DNA of 64,000 nt from Rufibacter immobilis (GTDB lineage: Bacteria; Bacteroidota; Bacteroidia; Cytophagales; Hymenobacteraceae): contig NZ_RJJE01000001.1 in assembly GCF_003721565.1 (NCBI RefSeq), forward strand, positions 310,001-374,000, in the 5' to 3' direction. Numbering within the stretch: position 1 is the first letter of the stretch; the number at the start of each line of letters is the position of its first letter. The notes under the pieces were generated by a model. The model was not told the DNA's origin, did not search any database, and worked only from the letters and a program-made list of their open reading frames with translations. The translations under genes were made by a program, and so were the position numbers. Positions 54,299 through 63,207 of the stretch are shown one piece after another.

Positions 54299-56506
54299 TT
54301 GAACGCCGCTCCCAAAATCCTGCTCCTTACGCCGCCGCTCACGCAGCTCAACACGCCCTATCCCGCCACCGCCTACATCAAAGGATTTCTGTGCGGAAGA
54401 GGGTTTGACGTAACCCAAGCAGATTTTGGTTTGGAGTTGGTGTTGCGGTTGTTCTCCCGCCGAGGGTTGAATCAAGTGTGTCAGGCCATTCTGGAGGGCA
54501 CATATGAGCTGTCAGATAACAGCCAGCGCATGCTGCGCCTGCGGAAGTCGTACCTGGACACGGTGGAGCCGGTTATAAAGTTCCTGCAAGGCCGCGACAG
54601 CACCTTGGCTCACCCCATCGCCATGGGCGCGTTTCTGCCCGAGGCGAGCCGTTTTTTGCAGTTAGCAGATTTGGAGGAAGCCTTCGGAACGATGGGCATC
54701 ACCGACCGCGCCCGGCACCTAGCAACCTTATACTTAGAAGATTTAGCCGATTTAATCAAGGAGACCGTCTGCCCCCACTTCGGCTTCAGCCGCTACGCCG
54801 ATAAACTGGCCCTGAGCGCCACCTCTTTTGACCCGCTGGAAGATGAGCTGCAAACCACGCCCAATCTGGTGGACCAACTCTTGCTGGATTTATTGGACGA
54901 GCGAATGCAGGAAGTTCAGCCCAATGTGGTTGGTTTCTCGGTGCCGTTCCCCGGTAATCTGTACGGCGCGTTGCGGTTGGCGCAGTTCATCAAGCAGAAA
55001 TACCCGCACGTGAAAACGCTCATGGGCGGCGGCTACCCAAACACAGAATTAAGAAGCCTGCGCGAACCCCGCATTTTCAAGTACATCGATTTTATCACGC
55101 TAGACGACGGCGAAGGCCCGTGGCTGCGCTTACTGGAGTTTTTCCAAGGCCAGCGCGAAGTGGAGCAACTGCAACGCACCTTCCTGTTGCTGAACGGCCA
55201 AGTACAATACATCAACGGCGCCACCGATGCCGATATTCCGCACACCGAGGTAGGCACTCCTGATTACAGTGACCTGAAACTGCACGAGTACCTGAGCGTG
55301 GTGGAAGTGCTCAACCCCATGCACCGCCTCTGGTCTGATGGCCGCTGGAACAAACTCACCGTGGCGCACGGCTGCTACTGGAAACGCTGCTCCTTCTGTG
55401 ACATCACCTTAGACTATATTTCCCGCTATGAGACCGCGCCTGCCGCCTTATTGGTAGACCGCATTGAACAGATTATCGCGCAGACGGGCCAGACTGGTTT
55501 TCACTTTGTGGATGAGGCCGCGCCGCCCTTGGCCTTGCGCGATTTGGCCATTGAACTGCTGCGCCGCGGTGTGAAGATTACCTGGTGGGGCAACATCCGC
55601 TTCGAGAAAACCTTCAGCGCTGACCTTTGCCGCCTACTGGCCGCCAGCGGTTGTATTGCCGTCTCAGGTGGGTTGGAAGTAGCCTCAGACCGATTATTGG
55701 CGAAGATGGAAAAAGGCGTGAGCATTGCCCAGGTAGCGCGGGTAACCCGTGATTTCACCACCGCCGGCATCATGGTACACGCGTATCTGATGTACGGCTT
55801 CCCCACCCAGACCGCGCAAGAGACCATTGATTCTCTGGAAGTGGTTCGGCAGTTGTTTGAGCAGAATGTGATTCAGTCTGGCTACTGGCACCGGTTCTCC
55901 ATGACCGCCCACAGTCCAGTCGGCAAGAACCCCGAGAAGTACGGCGTAGTGAAAATAGGCCCGGAGCCCGGCCTGTTCGCTGACAATGACTTGTGGCATG
56001 AAGACCCCCAAGGCGCAGACCATGAACTCTTCGGGGCGGGTTTAGCGAAAGCGCTGTATAACTACATGCACGGCATCGGGCTGGAAGAGCCGCTTTCGTT
56101 CTGGTTTGACTTCAAGGTTCCACGTGCCTCCCACCCCAAAAACATGATTGCGCAGGCTGTAGAAGCCACAGCACGCGCAGATTCTGAGAAGCAGAACCTG
56201 CGCGTGCTGTGGCTTGGCAATGCCCCGGAAATAGAAGTAGTGACCCAAACGAAGAAAGGCCGCACGTTCCATAACGCCCTGCTCACCTTCACCGAGAAAA
56301 CGGAGGAATACGAAATCCGCACCTCGCCCGAAGTGGGCCAATGGCTGCATACGTGGTTGACGCGTTTGTCAGAAGATTACGGCCCCAAATATCTTTTAAA
56401 GGACCTAGCCGCGGATTACCCCGAGGGTCAGATGTTTACCTTCCAGGAATTTCTGATTACGGATACGTGGCTGGATTTGCGGGAGCGTGGGTTATTGGTG
56501 GTATGA
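54299..56506 (+). CDS. B12-binding-domain radical SAM protein
   Basis: A 735-residue protein. Translation must start at the TTG at 54299: a stop codon lies three codons upstream and KILLLTPP is the conserved N-terminus. Residues about 195-260 resemble a B12-binding fold (NVVGFSVPFPGNLYGALRLA, TLMGGGYPNTELRSL) but without a visible DxHxxG. The iron-sulfur cysteines are in GCYWKRCSFCD (Cys359, Cys364, Cys367), spacing CX4CX2C rather than CX3CX2C. The rest of the TIM barrel (VSGGLEVASDRLLAKMEKGV) is intact. The substrate is unknown. Confidence 0.87.
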   Translation: MNAAPKILLLTPPLTQLNTPYPATAYIKGFLCGRGFDVTQADFGLELVLRLFSRRGLNQVCQAILEGTYELSDNSQRMLRLRKSYLDTVEPVIKFLQGRDSTLAHPIAMGAFLPEASRFLQLADLEEAFGTMGITDRARHLATLYLEDLADLIKETVCPHFGFSRYADKLALSATSFDPLEDELQTTPNLVDQLLLDLLDERMQEVQPNVVGFSVPFPGNLYGALRLAQFIKQKYPHVKTLMGGGYPNTELRSLREPRIFKYIDFITLDDGEGPWLRLLEFFQGQREVEQLQRTFLLLNGQVQYINGATDADIPHTEVGTPDYSDLKLHEYLSVVEVLNPMHRLWSDGRWNKLTVAHGCYWKRCSFCDITLDYISRYETAPAALLVDRIEQIIAQTGQTGFHFVDEAAPPLALRDLAIELLRRGVKITWWGNIRFEKTFSADLCRLLAASGCIAVSGGLEVASDRLLAKMEKGVSIAQVARVTRDFTTAGIMVHAYLMYGFPTQTAQETIDSLEVVRQLFEQNVIQSGYWHRFSMTAHSPVGKNPEKYGVVKIGPEPGLFADNDLWHEDPQGADHELFGAGLAKALYNYMHGIGLEEPLSFWFDFKVPRASHPKNMIAQAVEATARADSEKQNLRVLWLGNAPEIEVVTQTKKGRTFHNALLTFTEKTEEYEIRTSPEVGQWLHTWLTRLSEDYGPKYLLKDLAADYPEGQMFTFQEFLITDTWLDLRERGLLVV

Positions 56507-56613
56507 GGAGGGAGTTCTGAGTCTTAAGTTCTGAATCAGTAAGATTCATCTGTTACTAAGGTCTCCCATTGCCAACTCTGGACTCACGACTCAATTTCCT
56601 CCGCACGCATTCC

Positions 56614-56801
56614 GTCCCCCTTTGAAGGGGTAGGGGGATGACCAAGGCCGCCGAGAAGAAACAAAAAGCTGCTGATCAAAGCCATCATCTCCTTCCTACT
56701 CATTATAAACACTTCTTGCTCAACTTCCGCGCCATAGAGGTGATCAGCAATGCGTATTCCTCAGCAAGAGTCATCATCCCCCTCCCCCCTTCAAAGGGGG
56801 A
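56614..56801. repeat. Inverted-repeat element (MITE-like)
   Basis: Ends gtccccctttgaaggggtag and its near-complement, about 28 bp each, enclose about 130 bp with no coding capacity. Terminal inverted repeats with a short interior are MITE-like. Confidence 0.6.
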
Positions 56802-56824
56802 CAATCAGCTAAAATATTATATTT

Positions 56825-56880
56825 AAAAATCTCCGTTTTTGGCCTGTTTTCTGAAAAACGGGCCAAAAACGGAGATTTTT
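56825..56880. repeat. Palindromic repeat, GTTTTTGGC subfamily
   Basis: AAAAATCTCCGTTTTTGGCC and its complement form a stem of about 25 bp between convergent genes; ends in a T-run that would help termination. Confidence 0.9.
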
Positions 56881-56895
56881 ATTTTCATTAGGAAA

Positions 56896-57789
56896 CTACA
56901 GGTTAAACCGTTTCAAATACTCTTTTATCGGCTCAAGTCCCATCTCGGCGCGGCGTTTGTCTAGGTTGGCTTCGTCTTCCACTTGGTAGAGTTCTGGTTT
57001 CTGGGTCTGCGGGTTCATCCGGAGTTGGCTGCCGTAGAGTTGCGGTAAGCCTTGGTTCATGCGTACCCGGTCTTCCATCAGGGCCAGGCTGCTTTTGGAG
57101 GCTTCTCCTTTGGCGGCGGCTTCCCGCAGCAGAGGCAGATATTTCTCCATGGTGGCTTTGTCTGCGTGCTGAATCACGAGGAAAACGGCCTGGCTGGCCT
57201 GCTGCCCCACCAGACTCTTGCCGGGCCAGCCGCGTTTCTCCAGAATGGCCACCACCTGCTTTTTGTTTTCTTCGTCCTGCACCTCAATCTTAGACCACAA
57301 ATCTTTCATCTGGGTAGACTCCATCCCGAACTTTTTCTGCACAGAATCAATCATGCCGCGGTACTGCTGGTCGGTCACATAGATTTTCTCCAGCTGGGCC
57401 TTCAGAGGTTTGTCATAGTTGGCTTCTATCTTCGCCAGGTGGGTTTCCAAGTCTTTCACCAGTTGCGGCCAGCGCTTGTCGGTGTGCAGGCTGGTGAGGT
57501 CGGTGTCGGTTTGGAGGTGGCTTTTGTTTTCCCAACCTTTGGCTACGGCCTGGTTCAGGTACGTGAAGGCTTTGGTTTTGTCACCCGCCAGCGCCCAGGA
57601 GCAGGCGGCGTTGTAATGATCGGTGGAACTTCCTTTTCCAGCCTTCAGGGCTTGGTCATACAGCTGACCCGAAGCTTTGTAATCTTTAGCCTGATACTTG
57701 GCAAACGCATCGGCGGCTGATTGGGCATAAGAGTGATGGCTACTGACCAGCAGAAGCAGACAGAACAGAAATAAAAAGGCTGTTTTCAT
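56896..57789 (-). CDS. DUF6624/TPR-like exported protein
   Basis: A 297-residue protein with signal peptide MKTAFLFLFCLLLLVSSHHSYA. Residues about 25-95 form TPR-like helices (AFAKYQAKDYKASGQLYDQA, YNAACSWALAGDKTKAFTYL). The C-terminal domain has YVTDQQYRGMIDSVQKKFG, LEKRGWPGKSLVGQQASQAV and a His in FLVIQHADKATMEKYLPLL, matching DUF6624. The function is unknown; no known catalytic motif. It converges on the radical SAM gene. Confidence 0.85.
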   Translation of the reverse strand: MKTAFLFLFCLLLLVSSHHSYAQSAADAFAKYQAKDYKASGQLYDQALKAGKGSSTDHYNAACSWALAGDKTKAFTYLNQAVAKGWENKSHLQTDTDLTSLHTDKRWPQLVKDLETHLAKIEANYDKPLKAQLEKIYVTDQQYRGMIDSVQKKFGMESTQMKDLWSKIEVQDEENKKQVVAILEKRGWPGKSLVGQQASQAVFLVIQHADKATMEKYLPLLREAAAKGEASKSSLALMEDRVRMNQGLPQLYGSQLRMNPQTQKPELYQVEDEANLDKRRAEMGLEPIKEYLKRFNL

Positions 57790-57876
57790 GAGGGCTGAAG
57801 TTTGTATTTCTTTTAGGAAATATATTCAGAAAGAACCAGCCCACCGCGCATTTTAACACACTTTAACAAATACCCT

Positions 57877-58410
57877 TTACACCGGGCGCTGCATGTACAG
57901 ATCGCGCTGCACATCCTGGCCTAGCACAAACTCCAGCTCTCCGGCTTCCTGAAACCCGTATTTCTGGTAGAATCTAATAGCGCGCTCGTTGCTTTCCCAC
58001 ACGGTGAGCCACACCACGTCATGCCCGTGCTCCTGAGCGCGTTTTAAGCTCATTTTCATCAACGTATCGCCTAACCCTCGGCCGATCCAGGCTTGTAGGA
58101 GGTACAGGCGGCTGATCTGGAACGGCTTTTCTCCGGAGATTTCGGGGGGAGCCGGGGCGGTATTCCATTTCACGTAGGCCACAGCCTCGCCCTCGGCTTC
58201 AGCGATCAGGAACTCCGTGTACGGGTCGGCTAGTTCAGCGGCCTGAAGTTCCGGGGTGTACATGGTAAAGTGAAAGGCCTCCATGTCCTCGGGTTTGTTG
58301 TAGGCCGCGAAGGTCTCGTCAAAGGTGCGCCAGCCTAAATTGGCGAGCAAAGAAGCATCGGCGGAAGTGCCGGGGCGGAAGGTGAAGGTATTGGTGGCGT
58401 GAACGGACAT
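57877..58410 (-). CDS. GNAT family N-acetyltransferase
   Basis: A 177-residue acyl-CoA transferase. The start MSVHATNTFTFRPGTSAD at 58410 is chosen since the longer reading crosses a repeat. The GNAT core strands appear as AVAYVKWNTAP, then ISRLYLLQAWIGRGLGDTLM, whose GRGLGD is the pyrophosphate-binding loop. VVWLTVWESNERAIRFYQKYGFQEAG completes the fold, read in two parts. The substrate is unknown. Confidence 0.92.
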   Translation of the reverse strand: MSVHATNTFTFRPGTSADASLLANLGWRTFDETFAAYNKPEDMEAFHFTMYTPELQAAELADPYTEFLIAEAEGEAVAYVKWNTAPAPPEISGEKPFQISRLYLLQAWIGRGLGDTLMKMSLKRAQEHGHDVVWLTVWESNERAIRFYQKYGFQEAGELEFVLGQDVQRDLYMQRPV

Positions 58411-58486
58411 ACAGTGTTTTTTAGGCAAAGATACAGGCCAGAATATCAAAGGAGAATCCCGCTCCGGATAAACCGAGGTCAGCGTT

Positions 58487-58523
58487 GCGTTTAGAGGCCG
58501 TTTTTCTGAAATCAGCCCCAAAC
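58487..58523. repeat. Palindromic GTTTAG repeat in a divergent spacer
   Basis: Left arm gcgtttagaggccgtttttc; right arm gaaatcagccccaaac with reduced pairing. It lies between two divergent genes. Confidence 0.7.
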
Positions 58524-58647
58524 TGGAATCCCGTAACAAGTATTTGAGCGGTGGAAATTCATCTGGATTCAGTCGTTATTTATACACTTTCTAAGGACGT
58601 ACCTGCGTATACTAGTAGGTTAAACCAGAAATCCACCGCACATTTAT

Positions 58648-59301
58648 ATGTCTTCCGATAAATTCCCCGAAAAAAACCTTCCTGAAGAGGAGAACGGGCC
58701 TCAACATTCAGATGCCCGACGCACGTTCCTGAAGCAATCCTCGCTCTTGACGGCCCTGGCTCTGGCTCCCAGCGCAGCCATCAAAGCCGCCGAGCTGAAG
58801 TTTGAGGAGAAAGTAGCCGCCGTGTTTGAGCAAGTGAAAGTGACGCTAGGCATCAACGGCAAAAAACACAAACTGTCTATAGAGCCGCGGGCAACGCTCC
58901 TGGACTTGCTGCGCGAGCAGATGCACCTGACCGGCACCAAGAAAGGCTGCGACTACGGCCAGTGCGGCGCCTGCACCGTGCACGTAGACGGACAGCGCGT
59001 TCTGTCTTGCCTTACGCTGGCCGCCATGGTAGACGGCAAAGAAGTGACCACCATTGAAGGCCTCGCCAACGGCGACAAGCTGCACCCCATGCAGGAAGCG
59101 TTCATCAAGCATGACGGTTTCCAGTGCGGCTACTGCACGCCGGGCCAGATCATGAGCGCGGTGGCCTGCGTACGGGAAGGCCACGCCGATTCTGACGATG
59201 AAATCCGTGAGTTTATGAGCGGGAATATCTGCCGGTGCGGCGCTTACCCCAACATTGTGAACGCCATCAAAGAAGTTAAAAACGGAGGGCAGCGGGTATG
59301 A
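58648..59301 (+). CDS. Molybdenum hydroxylase [2Fe-2S] subunit, Tat-exported
   Basis: A 217-residue electron-transfer subunit (PaoA/XDH small chain type). The N-terminus has a twin-arginine signal, ARRTFLKQSSLLTALALAP, so the complex is likely periplasmic. The plant-type ferredoxin cluster ligands are CDYGQCGACTVHVDG, and the second cluster uses FQCGYCTPGQ and NICRCGAY. Its stop codon overlaps the start of the FAD subunit gene by 4 bp, showing translational coupling. Confidence 0.95.
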   Translation: MSSDKFPEKNLPEEENGPQHSDARRTFLKQSSLLTALALAPSAAIKAAELKFEEKVAAVFEQVKVTLGINGKKHKLSIEPRATLLDLLREQMHLTGTKKGCDYGQCGACTVHVDGQRVLSCLTLAAMVDGKEVTTIEGLANGDKLHPMQEAFIKHDGFQCGYCTPGQIMSAVACVREGHADSDDEIREFMSGNICRCGAYPNIVNAIKEVKNGGQRV

Positions 59302-60281
59302 TTCAGTTCCAATACGTAAAACCCAGCAAACCCAAGGCCGCCATTGACACGGTAGCCAAAGACCAGTCGGCTGTGTTCATCGCCGGAGGCACCAACCTGG
59401 TGGACCTTATGAAGCGCGGCGTCATGAACCCCGAGAAACTGGTAGACATCAACAAATTGCCGCTCCGGAAAATAGAGCGGGAAAACGGAAACGTACGCAT
59501 TGGCGCTCTGGCGCTGAACGGAGCCGTGGCCGAGGACAAACTGGTGCTGGAGAAACATCCTTTGCTGGCGCAGGCCTTAAACGCGGGGGCCTCGGCGCAG
59601 CTCCGGAACATGGCCACCGTGGGCGGGAATATGATGCAACGCGTGCGCTGCCCTTATTTCTATGACACGGCCATGCCCTGCAACAAACGCGAACCGGGTA
59701 CCGGCTGCGGCGCGCTGGAAGGCTACAACCGCATGCACGCCATCTTCGGGCACAGCGACAAATGCATTGCCGTGAATCCCTCAGACATGAACGTGGCGTT
59801 GGTGGCGCTGGATGCTGTCGTGCTGGTTTCCGGCCCCAAAGGCGATAGAAAAATCCCATTCGCGGAGTTCCACCGCCTGCCCGGCGACACGCCCCAAATC
59901 CACACCAACCTGCAACAGGGCGAGTTGATTATGGCCGTGGATGTACCGGAGAACCCTTATACCAAAAACGTGAATTACCTCAAAATACGCGACCGCAACT
60001 CCTATGCCTTTGCCCTGGTTTCGGTGGCCGCGGCACTGGACTTGGACGGCAGTACCATCAAATCGGCGAGGTTGGCGATGGGCGGCGTGGCGCACAAACC
60101 ATGGCGACTGAACGAGGCCGAACAGTTCCTAGCCGGCAAACCCGCCACTGAAGCCACCTTCCGGCAAGCCGCCCAGTTGGCCATGCGCGGCGCGAAAGCC
60201 TTTGAACATAATAAATTCAAACTCACTTTAGGCCCTAACACCATTGTACAGGCCCTGAAAAACGCATCGGGCGTTGCTTAA
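59298..60281 (+). CDS. Molybdenum hydroxylase FAD-binding subunit
   Basis: A 327-residue medium subunit (PaoB type). The FAD-binding loop is FIAGGTNLVDLMKRG near residue 30. A Cys-rich insert (QRVRCPYFYDTAMPCNKREP then GTGCGALEGY) matches the extra [4Fe-4S] site known in PaoB of E. coli. The C-terminal CO_deh_flav_C domain follows (ALVSVAAALDLDGSTIKSAR). It overlaps the upstream gene and precedes the molybdopterin subunit by 12 bp. Confidence 0.94.
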   Translation: MIQFQYVKPSKPKAAIDTVAKDQSAVFIAGGTNLVDLMKRGVMNPEKLVDINKLPLRKIERENGNVRIGALALNGAVAEDKLVLEKHPLLAQALNAGASAQLRNMATVGGNMMQRVRCPYFYDTAMPCNKREPGTGCGALEGYNRMHAIFGHSDKCIAVNPSDMNVALVALDAVVLVSGPKGDRKIPFAEFHRLPGDTPQIHTNLQQGELIMAVDVPENPYTKNVNYLKIRDRNSYAFALVSVAAALDLDGSTIKSARLAMGGVAHKPWRLNEAEQFLAGKPATEATFRQAAQLAMRGAKAFEHNKFKLTLGPNTIVQALKNASGVA

Positions 60282-60293
60282 CCCTTCTTCCTT

Positions 60294-62543
60294 ATGAAAG
60301 ATTATTTCTTCCAAGATACCGTTGGTAAGCCCATGGACCGGGTAGATGGTCGCCTGAAAGTAACGGGTGCCGCCAAATACTCCGCTGAATACGAGTTGCC
60401 CAACATGGCGCATGCGGTGTTGGTGGGCAGCACCATCGCTAAAGGCAGCATCAAAAGCCTAGACACCAAAAGAGCCGAGAATGCGCCGGGCGTACTGGCC
60501 GTGCTGCATTACCAGAATGCGCCCAAAGTACCCGGCTATGCGCAGGCCGCCCACCCTACTGAGCCCAAGCCCGTGGGGCAACCGCTCCAGCTTTTCATCG
60601 ACAACCAAATCCACTTCAACGACCACCCCATTGCCGTGGTGGTGGCCGACACCTTGGAACGCGCCATGTACGCGGCCAAGCTGGTGAAAGCGCAGTACAA
60701 CGAGGAAAAGCACGCCACCGATTTCAACCGGAACACGGCCAAAGCGTTCTTGCCCACCGCCGCCAAACGCAACCCCAAACACCCGCTGGGCGATTACGTG
60801 CGCGGCAAAGAAGACGCCTATAAAATCGAGCCTCTGAAGATTGAAAGCGAGTACGTAATTCCCACGGAGTTTCACAACCCCATGGAGTTGCAGTCTATCA
60901 TCGCGCACTGGGAGGCCGCCGACAAACTCACCGTCTATGACAAAACCCAGGCCGTGATGGGTACGCAGAACGCTTTCGCCAAAGATTGGAAAATCCCGGT
61001 GGAGAACGTGAAGGTGATTGCCACGTTTGTGGGCGGGGCCTTCGGGAACGGGCTGCACACCTGGCCGCACGAGACCGCCGCTATAATGGCCGCAAAAAAA
61101 GTAAACCGCCCCGTGAAGCTGATGCTGACGCGCGAGCAGATGTTTACCATGGTGGGCTACCGGCCACACGCCTGGCAGAAGGTGGGCATGAGCGCCACCA
61201 AAGACGGCAAAATCACCGCCATCACGCACGAGGCCATCGGGCAAACGTCTTCCTATGAGGAGTTCACTGAGTCTACCTTGCAGCAGACGCGCATGATGTA
61301 CACCAGCCCCAACGTGACCACCCGTTACCGCATCCTGCCGCTGGACGTGAGCACACCCATCTGGATGCGCGGTCCCGGCGAGGCGACCGGCGCGTTTGCC
61401 CTGGAAAGTGCGCTGGACGAGATGGCGTTTGTGTTAGGCATGGACCCGCTGGAGTTCCGCTTGATTAACCACACCGACAAAGACCCGGAGAAGAACCTTC
61501 CCTGGTCTACTAAATATCTGAAGGAAGCCATGCAGATGGGGGCCGAACGGATTGGCTGGAGCAAACGCCAGTTGAAACCCGGCATGGTGAAAAACGGCGA
61601 GTGGCTGGTAGGCTACGGCATGGGTGTGGGCACCTTCGGGGCGAACCGCGGTCGGGCCAAAGTGAAAGCCACCCTGCACAAAGACGGAACGCTGGTGATG
61701 CAAAGTGCCACCACTGATATTGGCCCCGGCACCGGAACGGCCATGGTGCAGATTGCCGCGCAGAACCTGGGCTTGCCGCCCGAGAAGATTGTGTTTGAAC
61801 TGGGAAGTTCTTTGTACCCGCCTTCGCCCAGCCAGGGCGGGTCGGCGACGGTGGCTACAGTAGGCTCGGCGGTGCATGCCGCGTGCCAGGCACTCAAGCA
61901 GCGGCTGACCAGCATGGTGGCCGGCAACGCCGATACCAGCTTCAAAGGTGCTACCGTAGAGAACCTCACGTTCAAAGACGGCTATGTTTCCATGACGGCC
62001 TCCCCTTCAGCGCGGCTCTCGTTCGCTGATATCCTGAAGCAGCAGAATTTACCGGAGCTGGAAGTCACCGAGGAATCTACCCCAGACGCCAGCCTGCGGC
62101 AGAAATACTCCATGTACTCCTACTCAGTGCATTTCGCCGAGGTGCAGGTGCATCCGTTAACGGGCCAAATCAAAGTGACCAACATGGTTTCCTGCGCCGA
62201 TGCCGGCACTATCATCAATGCCAAAACGGCTGGCAATCAGATGGTTGGCGGCGCAGTAGGCGGCATCGGCATGGCTCTTACCGAAGGCGCCGTCATGGAC
62301 CACCGGTTCGGGCGGTACGTGACCAAAGACTTAGCCGAGTACCACGTGCCCGTTCACGCCGATGCGCCTAATATCTCGTCTCTGTTCGTGAACAAACCGG
62401 ACCTCATCAACAACCCGAACGGCACCAAAGGCATCGGGGAAATCGCGATCATCGGCGTAGCCCCAGCCATTGCCAACGCCATCTTCAACGCCACCGGCAA
62501 ACGGATTCGTGAGTTACCCATCACGCCGGATAAGCTGATTTAA
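60294..62543 (+). CDS. Molybdenum hydroxylase molybdopterin-binding subunit
   Basis: A 749-residue catalytic subunit of the xanthine oxidase family (PaoC/aldehyde oxidoreductase type). GGAFGNGLHTWPHET binds the cofactor, WMRGPGEATGAFALESALDE includes the expected Arg and Gly-rich region, and the catalytic Glu is in TKGIGEIAIIG near the C-terminus. No signal peptide is present; it would be exported with the Tat-signal-bearing small subunit. Aldehydes are the most likely substrates, judged from PaoABC similarity. The operon ends in a terminator. Confidence 0.95.
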   Translation: MKDYFFQDTVGKPMDRVDGRLKVTGAAKYSAEYELPNMAHAVLVGSTIAKGSIKSLDTKRAENAPGVLAVLHYQNAPKVPGYAQAAHPTEPKPVGQPLQLFIDNQIHFNDHPIAVVVADTLERAMYAAKLVKAQYNEEKHATDFNRNTAKAFLPTAAKRNPKHPLGDYVRGKEDAYKIEPLKIESEYVIPTEFHNPMELQSIIAHWEAADKLTVYDKTQAVMGTQNAFAKDWKIPVENVKVIATFVGGAFGNGLHTWPHETAAIMAAKKVNRPVKLMLTREQMFTMVGYRPHAWQKVGMSATKDGKITAITHEAIGQTSSYEEFTESTLQQTRMMYTSPNVTTRYRILPLDVSTPIWMRGPGEATGAFALESALDEMAFVLGMDPLEFRLINHTDKDPEKNLPWSTKYLKEAMQMGAERIGWSKRQLKPGMVKNGEWLVGYGMGVGTFGANRGRAKVKATLHKDGTLVMQSATTDIGPGTGTAMVQIAAQNLGLPPEKIVFELGSSLYPPSPSQGGSATVATVGSAVHAACQALKQRLTSMVAGNADTSFKGATVENLTFKDGYVSMTASPSARLSFADILKQQNLPELEVTEESTPDASLRQKYSMYSYSVHFAEVQVHPLTGQIKVTNMVSCADAGTIINAKTAGNQMVGGAVGGIGMALTEGAVMDHRFGRYVTKDLAEYHVPVHADAPNISSLFVNKPDLINNPNGTKGIGEIAIIGVAPAIANAIFNATGKRIRELPITPDKLI

Positions 62544-62560
62544 ACAGTTGGTAGTAAAAC

Positions 62561-62597
62561 GGAAAAGCCGCTTTTCTCAGGAGAAGCGGCTTTTCTG
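62561..62597 (+). terminator. Terminator of the molybdenum hydroxylase operon
   Basis: GGAAAAGCCGCTTTTC and its complement around a short loop, followed by a T-rich tract merging into the next repeat. Confidence 0.82.
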
Positions 62598-62634
62598 TTT
62601 TCAGGCTGTTTTTGGCAAAACAGCCTGAAAACAG
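62595..62634. repeat. Palindromic repeat, perfect variant
   Basis: CTGTTTTCAGGCTGTTTT, TGGC loop, AAAACAGCCTGAAAACAG: an 18-bp perfect stem whose core sequence differs from the consensus on both arms. Confidence 0.92.
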
Positions 62635-62658
62635 ATTAATTCAATACTATTGTAAACG

Positions 62659-62852
62659 CTGGCGCGAGTCTCCAGACTCGTGTCTTCGGATGCCGGGGAG
62701 TCTCTGACTCTCCTCGCTGCCTAGCAGCGAAAGTACGCATGGAGCAATCTTTCCAGGGTCTGGTAAAACAGCCGGATAGAGAATGCCTGTGGTTCCCGGC
62801 GAGTCTGGAGACTCGCTTCATCCTTAGTCACGAGTCTGAAGACTCGCGCCAG
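62659..62852. repeat. GAGTCT hairpin element, copy 2
   Basis: About 194 bp with the same inverted ends as copy 1 (ctggcgcgagtctccagact ... gactcgcgccag). The inner unit ggttcccggcgagtctggag is inverted compared with copy 1. Confidence 0.85.
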
Positions 62853-62891
62853 TTGGGGACAGTTAGTGAGTTGGCAGTAAGTTAGAGCCTT

Positions 62892-62935
62892 TTCTGTTTT
62901 GGAGGTGATTTTCTGAAAACGGCTTCAAAACAGAA
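62892..62935. repeat. Palindromic repeat, degenerate
   Basis: Arms ttctgttttggaggtgatttt and gaaaacggcttcaaaacagaa; partial inner pairing, intact ends. Confidence 0.7.
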
Positions 62936-62989
62936 TTTCCTCCTATGGCGCGGAAGTTCCTTCCGTGACTTTCTAGTTGAGAAGCTGTT

Positions 62990-63050
62990 GGCGGAGACGC
63001 TCGCAGGAGCTGCGCACACTACGAGGTCTTTGGAGCAGGCGCTATCGGAA
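62990..63050 (+). repeat. REP unit, solitary copy
   Basis: Shares ggcggagacgctcgcagg and ctacgaggtctttggagcag with the RAYT-flanking units, with a divergent middle. Confidence 0.8.
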
Positions 63051-63110
63051 CATCTTTACTGCTCTCTGCAAAGATTTACTCAATAGCCTCTAACATTATT
63101 CCGAATAAAA

Positions 63111-63143
63111 AAACCTCACAGGTTCTTAAAACCTGTGAGGTTT
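63111..63143. repeat. Hairpin aaacctcacaggtt/aacctgtgaggttt
   Basis: A perfect 14-bp stem with CTTAA loop. Short repeats of this exact kind are frequent in Bacteroidota genomes. Confidence 0.75.
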
Positions 63144-63207
63144 GAAATCGCAAAAGCGTTAATGAAAAGCCTATAAGTGTGTTAGGATTTTATAAGTGTC
63201 ACCGCCA

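Larger units (their letters stand above)
56507..56895. other. Gene-poor interval with inverted repeats
   Basis: These 389 bp hold a pair of inverted GC-rich repeats and one palindromic repeat. The 62-codon plus-strand frame at 56638 lies within the repeat pair and is not credible. Confidence 0.6.

Noticed and set aside
56638-56826. 62-codon plus-strand frame
   Set aside because: It lies inside a noncoding inverted-repeat element and its codons derive from the repeats.
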